Under the pieces are notes generated by a model. The model was not told the origin of the DNA and ran no database searches. It saw nothing but the letters and a program-made list of their open reading frames with translations. Below, piece after piece: positions 46,392 to 54,691 of a DNA stretch of 64,000 nt (its first letter is position 1; each line of letters starts with the position of its first letter). This stretch comes from Nocardia sp. NBC_00403. GTDB lineage: Bacteria; Actinomycetota; Actinomycetes; Mycobacteriales; Mycobacteriaceae. Location of the stretch: assembly GCF_036046055.1 (NCBI RefSeq), contig NZ_CP107939.1, forward strand, positions 7,068,001 through 7,132,000. Reading direction: 5' to 3'. The translations under genes and the position numbers were made by a program.

Positions 46392-47392
46392 ATGTCCGCT
46401 TTCCATCCGCCGCAACCGACCTCGGTCGCACCCGATGGCGGGCCGTTGCCCCGCCATCTCCGGCCCGTCTCAGGACGCGGGAGACCCGTCGCGACCATGC
46501 TGGTGGCACTGGCCACCAGCATGCTGTTGGTCGGGCCCGGCGTCGCTAACGCCGACCCCGCTCCCAATGAGCCCGCCTCCACGACGGATATCGCATGGAC
46601 AACGGCTGACGATTTCCGCAGTTCACCGTCGTTGACAGCGCCCACCCACGTCGTCGATGTCGCTGGAGTACCGATCGCTTACCGCAGCTTCGGACACGGA
46701 CCGCCCCTGGTGTTGACTCCGTGCCTCGGACTCAGCATGGACGACTGGGATCCGGCGCTGCTCGATCGCCTGGCCGCGACCAACCATGTGGTCATCTTCG
46801 ACTCCGACGGTGTGGGACGGACCCCGGCGAGCTCTTCGGCCATCTTGACCGTCCGGCAACTGTCCGATCAGGCCGCCGGTCTGATCCAGGCTCTTCATCT
46901 GGGCCGCCCCACCGTCGTGGGTTACTCCCTGGGAGGATTCGTCGCGCAACGTTTGGTCGTGGATCACCCCGGTGTTGTTGGCGCCCTGATTCTGATGGGT
47001 ACGGGCCCCGGCGGATCGCAGCAGGTGCTGCCCGATTTTCCCGATCTGATCGCAGGCGCGCCAGCGTTCGATCCGTTGGCGCCCGCCGACCCGGTCAAGT
47101 TCACCCCGACCGGGTCGGGGTGAACTTGACCGGCCTCAACCGGCAACGCGCGGCAATGACCGACTGGCTCATCGACCCCACCGCCAATGTCATCGCCAGC
47201 CTGCCGAACCTGCGGCTGCCCACCCTGATCCTGGGCGCCGACAACGATAAACAAGAACCCGCCGCCAACTCAGCCCTGCTGCAGCGCTACATCAACGGTT
47301 CGGAACTGCTGATCGACCCCCAGCTCGGTCACGCGTTCCCCTTCGAAGCACCGGCGCGCGTTGCTGAGGATCTCGCCCGGCTCACTCGGTAG
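46392..47392 (+). pseudogene. secreted alpha/beta hydrolase broken by frameshift and cap loss
   Basis: The ATG at 46392 follows aaggag. A long leader then a signal segment (VATMLVALATSMLLVGPGVA, ANA-DP) precede the hydrolase: PIAYRSFGHGPPLVLTPC, VVIFDSDGVGRTPASS, VGYSLGGFVAQRLVVDHPG (nucleophile Ser) and LILMGTGPGG. At 47121 a stop closes this frame. The C-terminal part (LRLPTLILGADNDKQEPAAN, LIDPQLGHAFPFEAPARVAE with catalytic Asp and His) continues in another frame. The cap domain expected between the halves is largely missing. The junction is the inverted repeat at 47091-47133. Probably inactive, unless the 5' part is used alone. Confidence 0.8.
47091..47133. repeat. perfect 20-bp inverted repeat at the hydrolase break
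   Basis: Arms 47091-47110 and 47114-47133 are exact reverse complements separated by cgg. The arm reads ccggtcaagttcaccccgac. The stop codon that ends the first hydrolase frame lies in the right arm. Confidence 0.9.
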
Positions 47393-47807
47393 CAGCCCGA
47401 CCCACCGTCAGCGCCACGTTTCTCAACGGCACGCCGCCGCACCCGGGGTTCTACGGCCGGTGGCCGAGTCGCGGGATCCGAACAGGACCCCGCGACACTG
47501 CCACCAACTGCGCTGCGCCGACCCCGCATCCGTCAGGCGGCGCCGAGTGCCTTGATGATCTTGCGGGCCATCGCAGCCACCGTTCGACTCGGAGCAATCC
47601 GGCCTCGATCATCTGGGCTTTTCCGTCGATTCCAAGGACAACCCCGTTCAGCACTGACACCCGACTGAAAAAGGCAACGACGGGCGCCGCTGAATTAATT
47701 CTCGAGAGCAATGGCGTAAAGCAACAGATGCACACATCAACAGACGCCACGGAACAGGCGTCATCGAAAGTAATCATGTCCGGCTCGAGGTCACCTGGGC
47801 GCGCCCG
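47393..47807. other. gap with possible decayed C-terminus of a gene
   Basis: On the minus strand a short frame ending at 47534 reads APSRTVAAMARKIIKALGAA, which looks like the C-terminal tail of some enzyme. The remainder toward 47807 is locally AT-richer and precedes the ADP-ribosyltransferase. The transferase frame is open upstream of its GTG for at least 30 codons without a start, suggesting a truncated 5' end. Confidence 0.3.
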
Positions 47808-48680
47808 GTGATCAATGCTACAGAAGGCTTGGTCAACGCTGCAAAGCGCTTATCCGCGTCATTCCAGTCAATCGGACGGTGGTATCACGACCGGATAACG
47901 GGCGTGTCCGACCCAGTCGTTGACGGTGTGGACCACATAGTCGACCACGACCAGGACCACGACCTCCCTGATATCGAGTTCGCGGAGTCCGGGAAGCCGG
48001 GACAGATGGCGTATGCCGATGACGGCAGTGGCCATGCCAGTAAACCCTCGGACGATTTCGACGACTGGAATATGGATGATGACGATCCGAATTTTATACT
48101 CACCGAAAAAGAAAGGGCCGCGATCTTCGATTACACCTACGAGTCCTACAAATTCATCAATCCCGCGATGAGGTCGAGCAATATCCGTGATGGAATACGA
48201 ATACAGATCGAGGTCCTGAAGTCTGCGCTCACAAAACTACGCGAGCATGACGGAATAGTATTTCGCGGAGTACGGCTACCCCCGGAGATCGTGGAGCGTT
48301 ATCAACCCGGTTGCGTGGTCACCGAAGCAGCTTTTACGAGCACAACTACCGACCGGGACGTTACGTTCCGCGGAAATGTCGAGTTTCGGATCATGTCGAA
48401 GACGGGCAAGCGCCTCCATTGGCAGACAGAGTACCGGGAGGAGGAGGAGGAGGTCTTGTTCTTGCCCGGGACCCGATTCGAGGTATTCAGGCCGCCTCGG
48501 GTCGCTCCCGATGGTGGCGGGTGGGTAGTCATCGAACTCGTAGAGCGCGAGGGGAGAGCGGACGAAGGGGTCGCGGGTGGAGAGTTCTCCACGCCAGCGG
48601 ACCTGGGTCTCGAGCCGCTGAGTGACGTCGCCGATCTCGAATCCGGGTTCGACCATATCGTCGATTACGTCGGCTTTTGA
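47808..48680 (+). CDS. ADP-ribosyltransferase toxin-domain protein (R-S-E class)
   Basis: The 290-residue protein begins at GTG (VINATEGLVNAAKRLSASFQ). The first 95 residues are acidic and low-complexity (VDHDQDHDLPD, DFDDWNMDDDDPNF). The catalytic domain follows: LTEKERAAIFDYTYESYKFI, GIVFRGVRLP (catalytic Arg), EAAFTSTTTDRDV (STS motif) and EEEEEVLFLPGTRFEV (ExE loop). This is the R-S-E mono-ADP-ribosyltransferase pattern of C3/VIP2-like toxins. No signal peptide or ESX/WXG N-terminal delivery domain is present, and the frame continues upstream, so it may be the C-terminal tip of a lost polymorphic toxin. No immunity gene is recognised. Base composition is lower in GC than neighbours. Confidence 0.8.
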   Translation: MINATEGLVNAAKRLSASFQSIGRWYHDRITGVSDPVVDGVDHIVDHDQDHDLPDIEFAESGKPGQMAYADDGSGHASKPSDDFDDWNMDDDDPNFILTEKERAAIFDYTYESYKFINPAMRSSNIRDGIRIQIEVLKSALTKLREHDGIVFRGVRLPPEIVERYQPGCVVTEAAFTSTTTDRDVTFRGNVEFRIMSKTGKRLHWQTEYREEEEEVLFLPGTRFEVFRPPRVAPDGGGWVVIELVEREGRADEGVAGGEFSTPADLGLEPLSDVADLESGFDHIVDYVGF

Positions 48681-48822
48681 ACGGTCGCCCCGGATACGTG
48701 CCCCTGCATGACTCGTGACGTCGATCATCCACCGCCCGCCGAAAATCAGGTGCCGGTACCGTACCTGCGTCATCGACGGGCGTCCTCGAACACTGACCCG
48801 CCGAATATGTCCGACGCCGCGC

Positions 48823-48989
48823 GTCTCGAACGAGTCACCGACACTGGGCCTTTCGCACCTACAGTTCGAAGCACTACTAACCGCAGCCCGCGACTCAGAC
48901 AACCGGTTCGACTTCGCGCTCGTGGTGATGCTGGGGTTGCTCGGCTTGCGGATCTTCGAAACCTGCAACTGCGACATCGATGATCTCGG
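48823..48989 (+). pseudogene. tyrosine recombinase fragment
   Basis: The frame reads PTLGLSHLQFEALLTAARDS then FDFALVVMLGLLGLRIFETC, matching the catalytic-domain start of phage-type integrases; the Arg in LGLRIFE is the first active-site Arg. Homology stops at DDLGE, after which the DNA (48989-49030) matches an internal piece of the adjacent doxX gene (compare 49384-49425). The rest of the recombinase is absent. Confidence 0.75.
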
Positions 48990-49034
48990 CGAACGAGGCG
49001 AACTGCTTCTGCTGTCGCGAGGCTTCCTGTGCGG

Positions 49035-49205
49035 GTGGCGCATGCCCCCGAAGAAGACCTGGTCTCGCTGATCTACTTCTACGAACTCGACCACGACGCC
49101 GTGGTCACCCCACTGGGACCGCCGATCGGCGAGGTGAGCGGTCTGCCCCCGGTGGTCTCCGCCGCATTCCTGCGCACCCGTTTGGATGCCATCACGATCG
49201 GTTGA
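49035..49205 (+). pseudogene. orphan coding-like remnant, 56 codons
   Basis: A frame reads VAHAPEEDLVSLIYFYELDH, then PLGPPIGEVSGLPPVVSAAF and ends DAITIG-stop. The last third is repeated at 45677. I do not recognise the parent gene. It looks like a fragment of a larger protein cut at both ends. Confidence 0.5.
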
Positions 49206-49385
49206 CACCGCGACCTTCCGGTCCGCGAGGGTCACCGGAAGTACGCGTAGTCCTGAACCCAGTGGAATCCGCGGCTACGCAGTGGGAAGCTGTCGAGATC
49301 CAGCTCGGTCAAGGACACGGTCACCGGACGGTCGTTCACCTGCCCCCGCAGGACGAGCCGGTCGGGACCCGGCTGTTCGAAGGTG
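49133..49385. repeat. 253-bp direct repeat, copy 2
   Basis: This copy contains the true 3' end of the intact doxX-like gene on the minus strand, so it is probably the parental copy. Copy 1 begins 3457 bp to the left. Confidence 0.85.
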
Positions 49386-50653
49386 AACGAGGCGAACTGC
49401 TTCGGCTGCCGCGAGGCTTCCCGCGTGGGTTCGGAAAGGGCGATCGTCCTCGCCTCCGGATCGACAACGGCCTCGGTGGGCACCCTGCTGCCGTCCATCC
49501 GCTGATATAACGCGCCGCTGGTATCGATAATGAGTCGTTGCCAACGATTTTCGTCGGAAGTCAGTGGTGGCAGTGCAACTCCGTCCAATTCGAATTCTGT
49601 GACATCCCAGATCCCGTACAGGGCCGGTTTCGCTGCCCCGTCGCCATATTCGCGCCACGCGTCCCAGCCACTGCGCACACATCCGATCAGCACCCAGACG
49701 CCGAGGAAGATCTGTACGACAACGAGGATGCGTTCGGTTCGCAGGGTGCGAAAGAGTCGCGGTTGGGTGGCGGGCTCGGACGGCCGTTCCAGCACAAGGA
49801 CATTCGCCAGTCTGCGCGCCTGCGGAGCCAGCACCACCAGGCACAGCAGCACCAAATGGAACGAGAGGATCTTGACCGGAACGTCGAAGGTCATGTTCAG
49901 CACGAAAACCTGGGCCAGACTGACCAGGCTCAGCATCGCACCGAGCGTCGCGGTGCGCGGAACGAACAGCAGCAGCCCGCCGAGGACTTCCGCGCTGCCG
50001 AGCAGAATCTCGTACGGATGTGAACTGCCGACCTGCATCCACAGCACCGACATCGGGCTGAACTCGCCGTAGGGCTGGACCAAGGCGGCCAGCGGCGGAC
50101 TCGTCATCTGTGTCGGAATGACTTTGGCCATCCCGTAGAAGATCATCTGACCGCCGAGGCACAGCCGGATGACGACCACGAACCAGGCATTGAGCCCGGA
50201 GTAGTCGCAGCGGCGGCGGTCGAGCGCGGTCCAGACGGCGGTGATCACGGCGGCGAGCACCAGCAGACAGAAAACCAGCAGCCAGATGATCGCTTGATCA
50301 CCGCTGCCCGAGTCGTGCAGCACGGCGTCGACGCCGAATACCTGCCTGCCGACCCAGGCGACGATCGGTTCGACAGCGGTCATCTGCCAGAGGATCGCTT
50401 CGTCCGGAAGCCATTGCCCGGCAATCCCGGTGAATACGTAGGTGATCTGCGCGAAGACCAGGCAGAAGAGCCCGAAGTAGGCCACGCACATGCGAAAGGC
50501 GACCCGTGTGAGCGGGTGCCAGCGCGGGTTGCTGGACTCGGCGGCCGAATGCTGTTGTGCCCGAGCACGAGTCCGCTCCGGACCTACTATCGCACCCACG
50601 CGGACTCCCTGTCTGACGACGAAATGGTGACGGCTCGAAACTATCGAGGCCAA
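49232..50653 (-). CDS. DoxX-like membrane protein, paralog A
   Basis: The protein has up to 473 residues with several membrane segments (FRMCVAYFGLFCLVFAQITY, IIWLLVFCLLVLAAVITAVW, VVVIRLCLGGQMIFYGMAKV, LGGLLLFVPRTATLGAMLSL, HLVLLCLVVLAPQARR). A C-terminal extramembrane beta-type domain (about 350-473; YGIWDVTEFELDGVALPPLT, GPDRLVLRGQVNDRPVTVSL) is unusual for DoxX proteins. The TTG at 50653 is only a placeholder; GTGs a few codons downstream are alternatives. It is closely related to the next gene, so the two arose by tandem duplication. Function unknown; DoxX relatives take part in redox or sulfur-stress complexes. Confidence 0.8.
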   Translation of the reverse strand: MASIVSSRHHFVVRQGVRVGAIVGPERTRARAQQHSAAESSNPRWHPLTRVAFRMCVAYFGLFCLVFAQITYVFTGIAGQWLPDEAILWQMTAVEPIVAWVGRQVFGVDAVLHDSGSGDQAIIWLLVFCLLVLAAVITAVWTALDRRRCDYSGLNAWFVVVIRLCLGGQMIFYGMAKVIPTQMTSPPLAALVQPYGEFSPMSVLWMQVGSSHPYEILLGSAEVLGGLLLFVPRTATLGAMLSLVSLAQVFVLNMTFDVPVKILSFHLVLLCLVVLAPQARRLANVLVLERPSEPATQPRLFRTLRTERILVVVQIFLGVWVLIGCVRSGWDAWREYGDGAAKPALYGIWDVTEFELDGVALPPLTSDENRWQRLIIDTSGALYQRMDGSRVPTEAVVDPEARTIALSEPTREASRQPKQFASFTFEQPGPDRLVLRGQVNDRPVTVSLTELDLDSFPLRSRGFHWVQDYAYFR

Positions 50654-50730
50654 CCACTCGTCGTCCTCAGAGCGAACCCCCGTCTCCGTCGGGGGGTTAA
50701 CCGAACCAGAGTCGGGGTGCCTGCACCCGG

Positions 50731-52095
50731 TCAGCGGAAGTAGGGGTAATCCTGCACCCAGTTGAACCCACGGCTACGCAAAGGGAATTGCTCGAGATCG
50801 ACCTGTTCCAGCGCGATGGTCACCGGCCGACCGGCCAACTGCCCCGCCAGCTTCAGCCGATCCGGGGACGGCTGATCGAAGGTGAAGGTGGCGATCGGGA
50901 CCGACTGCCCGCCCGGCTGCGGCGGCGGATCGGACAGGACGATCGTGTGCGCAGAGGTGTCCACGACGACGGCAGCAGGCACGAGCGTGCCGTTCATGCG
51001 CTGATAGGTTGCGCCGATGACGTCGAAAACCAGTCGCTGCCAGCGGTTCTCGTCCGTCGTCAACGGCGGGAGCGGCTGCCCGTCCTGGGTGAACTCCGAA
51101 ACCTGCCAGATTCCGTACAACGGCGGCTTCGACGCACCCCCGCCATCTTTTTCCCAGAACTTCATCCCGACCTGCACCGCACCGGACAACGCCCATACCC
51201 CGAGCGCAAGTTGCACCGTGACCGCGATGATTTTCGTCCGACGACGAGCAAACGGCTCCGGCTGGGTAGCCGGTTCAGCAGGCCGCGCCAACAAGAGCAT
51301 GTCGGCCAGCCGCCGAGCCTGCGGCGCGAGCAGCACCACGCTCAGCAACAACAGGTGCAGCGCCAGAATCTTGACCGGAACATCGAAGGTCATGTTCAGT
51401 ACGAATACCTGCGCCAAACTCACCAGGCTGAGCATCGCACCGAGGGTTGCTGTCCGCGGCAGGAACAGCAGCAGGCCACCGAGCACTTCGGCGCAGCCGA
51501 GCAGGATTTCGTACACCGGCGACGAACCGACCTGATTCCAGAGCACCGACGCCGGGCTGAACTCGCCGTAGGGCTGGAGCAATGCCGCGAGGGAAGGCTC
51601 CGGCATCTGGGTCGGGATCATCTTGGCCACCCCGTACCAGAGCAGCTGCCCGCCCAAGCACAGTCTGACCGCGAGCAGGAACCATGCATTCAGGATCCGA
51701 TAATTCGGTCGATGCCGATCGAGCACGGTCCAGATCGCCGTCGCCACGACCGCCACAGCCAGCAGGCTGAACACGAACGCCCAGATGAACCGCTGATCGC
51801 CGCTGCCCGAATATTTGTGCAGCACAACGTCGGTACCGAAGATCAGCCGTCCGGTCCACTCGAAGATCGGACCGAGCGGACCCCACAGCCCCATCGCCGT
51901 GTCCTCGGAGAGATCCTTGGCGAAGAGGCCGGTGAAAACGAACGGGATCTGCGGGAACAGAGCACAGAACAAGCCGAAGTAGACGAAGCTGAGACGGAAT
52001 GCGATCCGCGTCGCCGCGGTCCAGCGGGGCCTGTCTTCGGCGATCGGCGTGCCGCCGTCCGCTCGCTCCAGAACGTCCACACCGCTTGCGCTCAC
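50731..52095 (-). CDS. DoxX-like membrane protein, paralog B
   Basis: The 454-residue protein starts at GTG 52095 (VSASGVDVLERADGG) with gagggg upstream; a long open extension to 52257 is less likely. It shares with paralog A the membrane segments (FRLSFVYFGLFCALFPQIPF, LLAVRLCLGGQLLWYGVAKM, LGGLLLFLPRTATLGAMLSL), a near-identical LVSLAQVFVLNMTFDVPVKI block and the C-terminal domain ending RGFNWVQDYPYFR. Both paralogs are on the minus strand, 77 bp apart. The soluble C-terminal domain resembles small-molecule-binding beta folds, but I cannot name it. Confidence 0.82.
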   Translation of the reverse strand: MSASGVDVLERADGGTPIAEDRPRWTAATRIAFRLSFVYFGLFCALFPQIPFVFTGLFAKDLSEDTAMGLWGPLGPIFEWTGRLIFGTDVVLHKYSGSGDQRFIWAFVFSLLAVAVVATAIWTVLDRHRPNYRILNAWFLLAVRLCLGGQLLWYGVAKMIPTQMPEPSLAALLQPYGEFSPASVLWNQVGSSPVYEILLGCAEVLGGLLLFLPRTATLGAMLSLVSLAQVFVLNMTFDVPVKILALHLLLLSVVLLAPQARRLADMLLLARPAEPATQPEPFARRRTKIIAVTVQLALGVWALSGAVQVGMKFWEKDGGGASKPPLYGIWQVSEFTQDGQPLPPLTTDENRWQRLVFDVIGATYQRMNGTLVPAAVVVDTSAHTIVLSDPPPQPGGQSVPIATFTFDQPSPDRLKLAGQLAGRPVTIALEQVDLEQFPLRSRGFNWVQDYPYFR

Positions 52096-52268
52096 ACCGA
52101 ACCCCTCACTGCCTGTCGATGACTCCACAAGAGGGCAACGTATCGAGGCGGAGAGGCTGTCCGCTTCCAGGAAGTCCCCGATTTCCTCCCCTACCTCCGG
52201 GGTATGAGATCTAGCCCGAAGTATGAGTACCCCGGTACTGTCAACCCCCGATGCCACCCAGTGAGCGG

Positions 52269-52323
52269 GTTACATTTTCTTGCTGTTTTCCTGGCTATAC
52301 GCAACTAGAACGCGTTACATTTT
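52269..52323. promoter_or_regulatory. KstR-like motif and direct repeat upstream of the phosphotransferase
   Basis: The 14-bp sequence tagAACgcGTTacA at 52306-52319 fits the mycobacterial KstR consensus TnnAACnnGTTnnA at every fixed position. GTTACATTTT occurs twice, at 52269-52278 and 52314-52323, the second overlapping the motif. These lie 33-87 bp before the start codon. Confidence 0.5.
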
Positions 52324-52355
52324 GGCCGAAGGTTCATGGTGCAGGAGGATGAAAT

Positions 52356-53486
52356 ATGGCCGAAGATCCCGATCCCACCGCGCAACGACAGCTGACTGTC
52401 AGCGACCGCGATCTCGATGCCCTCGCCGAGGATTTGTCCCGGTGGCTGGATTCGAAGGTCTCCGCTGACCACCCGCCGAAGATCTCGGCGCTGTCGCGTC
52501 CGCAGGGCGCCGGGATGTCGAGCCCGACGGTGCTGTTCGACGCCGAATGGAGCGTGGACGGCAGGCACGAGGCCGGATCGTTCGTGGCGCGGATGACGCC
52601 GGAAGCCGAATCGTTCCCCGTGTTCGAAAACTATGATCTGGAAACGCAATACAAGATCATGGCGGGCGTCGCCGCAGCCTCCGACGTGCCGGTGCCCGAA
52701 CTGTGCTGGCTGGAAACCGACGAAAAGGTGCTCGGCACCAAGTTTTTCGTGATGAAGCGAATCGACGGACGGGTACCCGCGGACAATCCGCCGTATGTGT
52801 TCATCGGCTGGCTGTTCGATGCGAGCCCCGAAGAGCGCGCCCAGCTGACCGCCGGCACGGTGGACGTCATCGCCAGAATCCACGCGATCCCGGATCCGGC
52901 CACCCGGTTTCCGATGCTCGACGGCCCCGGCCAGGCGCTGCGCAGGCATGTCGAGTGGCATCGCAAGTGGTATCGGTGGGCGCTGGCCGACGACGGGTAC
53001 CCGATCCCGATCATCGAGCGCGCCTTCGACTGGCTCGACGCGCACTGGCCCGCCGATCCGGGGCCCGATGTCCTCGCCTGGGGTGACTCGCGACCGGGCA
53101 ACATCCTCTACAACGGCTTCGAACCGGTCGGTGTGCTGGACTGGGAGATGGCCGGCCTGGGTCCCCGCGAGCTGGATATCGCCTGGCTCATCTTCATCCA
53201 CCGCTTCTTCCAGGACATCGCCACCCGCTTCGATCAGCCGGGCCTCGCCGACTTCCTGCGCCGCGACGACATCGTCGCCGAATATGAAGAGATCACCGGA
53301 TATACGGTCCGCGATCTCGACTTCTACATCGTCTACGCCGCGCTGCGCCACGCCATCGTGATGGCCAGGGTCAAGCGCCGGATGATCCATTTCGGCGAGG
53401 ACACCGACACCCCCGACCGCGACGACTACGTGATGCATCGAGCGAGCCTGGAGGCGCTGCTCGCCGGAACCTACGAGTGGGATTGA
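52356..53486 (+). CDS. phosphotransferase family protein (APH/choline-kinase fold)
   Basis: The 376-residue protein begins MAEDPDPTAQRQLTVSDRDL with ggaggat upstream. The kinase-like fold shows SFVARMTPEAESFPVFENYD, KFFVMKRIDGRVPADNPP, the catalytic-loop motif LAWGDSRPGNILYNGFEPVG and the metal-binding VLDWEMAGLGPRELDIAWL. The catalytic loop has Gly-Asp-Ser instead of the usual His-Gly-Asp. Relatives next to acyl-CoA dehydrogenases (ACAD10/11-like) phosphorylate hydroxyacyl-type substrates; here the partner is a lipocalin-like gene overlapping its end region. A KstR-like site upstream hints at lipid or sterol catabolism. Confidence 0.85.
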   Translation: MAEDPDPTAQRQLTVSDRDLDALAEDLSRWLDSKVSADHPPKISALSRPQGAGMSSPTVLFDAEWSVDGRHEAGSFVARMTPEAESFPVFENYDLETQYKIMAGVAAASDVPVPELCWLETDEKVLGTKFFVMKRIDGRVPADNPPYVFIGWLFDASPEERAQLTAGTVDVIARIHAIPDPATRFPMLDGPGQALRRHVEWHRKWYRWALADDGYPIPIIERAFDWLDAHWPADPGPDVLAWGDSRPGNILYNGFEPVGVLDWEMAGLGPRELDIAWLIFIHRFFQDIATRFDQPGLADFLRRDDIVAEYEEITGYTVRDLDFYIVYAALRHAIVMARVKRRMIHFGEDTDTPDRDDYVMHRASLEALLAGTYEWD

Positions 53487-53494
53487 GACCAGCA

Positions 53495-54592
53495 ATGCCT
53501 GTGCCCTTGGACGAGTACCCGATCCATCAGACACACCTGTCCCTGGCCCGAGTGGCCAGCAGCGACCGGAACTTCTACGACAGAAGCTATTTCAACGGCC
53601 ATGACCGCGACGGGGGCACGTTCTTCGTCACCGGCTTCGGCGTATACCCGAATCTCGGCGTGACCGACGCCTACGCGGCCGTCCGGCGTGGCGACACCCA
53701 GCGTTCGGTCCGCTTCTCCGACGCGCTCGGCGATCGCAGCCTGGACCAGCAGGTGGGCGGCTATCGCATCGAGGTGCTGGAGCCGTTGCAGCGGATCCGA
53801 GTGATCTGCGAACACGACGACCTCGGCTTCGACCTCACGTGGGAAGGCTCGTTTCCGACAGTCCAGGAGCAGCCGCACCTGATCCTCAACGGCAACCGGC
53901 CGATCATCCAGGCGACCCGTTTCGCACAGGTCGGCTCCTGGGCAGGCACGCTGCACGTCGACGGCACGGATTTCACCGTCGACCCGGACATCTGGATGGG
54001 CACCAGGGATCGTTCCTGGGGTATCCGACCGGTCGGCGAGCCCGAACCGCCCGGCCGCGCCGCCGCGGAGCCCTCGGGTGGCTTCTGGTGGATGTATGTG
54101 CCGATTCGCTTCGACGACTTCGCCATCGTGGTCATCGTGCAGGAGGAGCCGGACGGGACCCGCACCCTCAACGACGCGGTCCGCGTCTTCCCCGACGGCC
54201 GCACCGAACAGCTGGGCTGGCCGCGGATCCACATCGACTACCGTTCCGGCACAAGGCATCCCGTCGGCGCGCGGCTGGAACTCACCACACCCGACGGCAA
54301 ACCGCTCGAAGTCGAAATCAAGACCGTCACCAATGTCGCCCTGCATGTCGGCTGCGGCTACGGCGGCGACCCCGACTGGTTGCACGGCCGTTGGATGGGC
54401 CGCGACTGGTCCTCCAGCAGCAGCTACGACCTCACCGATCCCGCCATCGCGAGCCGAGTCCCCTTCGGCGTCATCGACCATGTCGCGCACGCCCGGTGCG
54501 GCGACGCCGAAGGTTGGGGCCTGTTCGAACACGCCAGCCTCGGCCGCCACGACCCGACCGGCTTCGCCGACTGGAGCTCGGTAGCGCCGTGA
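53495..54592 (+). CDS. lipocalin-like/AttH-type protein of unknown function
   Basis: The 365-residue protein starts MPVPLDEYPIHQTHLSLARV, 8 nt after the phosphotransferase stop; an in-frame GTG at 53477 would overlap it. Beta-strand-rich repeats with aromatic residues suggest two lipocalin-like barrels, as in AttH/CrtC-related proteins: GGTFFVTGFGVYPNLGVTDA, FDLTWEGSFPTVQEQP, MGTRDRSWGIRPVG, GGFWWMYVPIRFDDF, GRWMGRDWSSSSSYDL. No signal peptide. Coupling to the kinase-like gene suggests one pathway acting on a hydrophobic substrate. I do not recognise a defined function. Confidence 0.7.
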   Translation: MPVPLDEYPIHQTHLSLARVASSDRNFYDRSYFNGHDRDGGTFFVTGFGVYPNLGVTDAYAAVRRGDTQRSVRFSDALGDRSLDQQVGGYRIEVLEPLQRIRVICEHDDLGFDLTWEGSFPTVQEQPHLILNGNRPIIQATRFAQVGSWAGTLHVDGTDFTVDPDIWMGTRDRSWGIRPVGEPEPPGRAAAEPSGGFWWMYVPIRFDDFAIVVIVQEEPDGTRTLNDAVRVFPDGRTEQLGWPRIHIDYRSGTRHPVGARLELTTPDGKPLEVEIKTVTNVALHVGCGYGGDPDWLHGRWMGRDWSSSSSYDLTDPAIASRVPFGVIDHVAHARCGDAEGWGLFEHASLGRHDPTGFADWSSVAP

Positions 54593-54691
54593 TACCGCAC
54601 CGGGTGCGGGCACTCCGAACGGTGCCCGCACCCGGCTGCGCTATGTTCCAGTGCGGAAGCAACGCACCACATGCCTCGCCCCGTGCGGATT

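Noticed and set aside
46721..47392. Independent 223-codon gene
   Set aside because: Only its 3' half is protein-like, and that half is the C-terminus of the frameshifted hydrolase that starts at 46392.
48715..49071. Complete small integrase gene
   Set aside because: Only about 55 codons match recombinases; the rest is unrelated 5' sequence and a doxX-derived 3' end, so it is a fragment.
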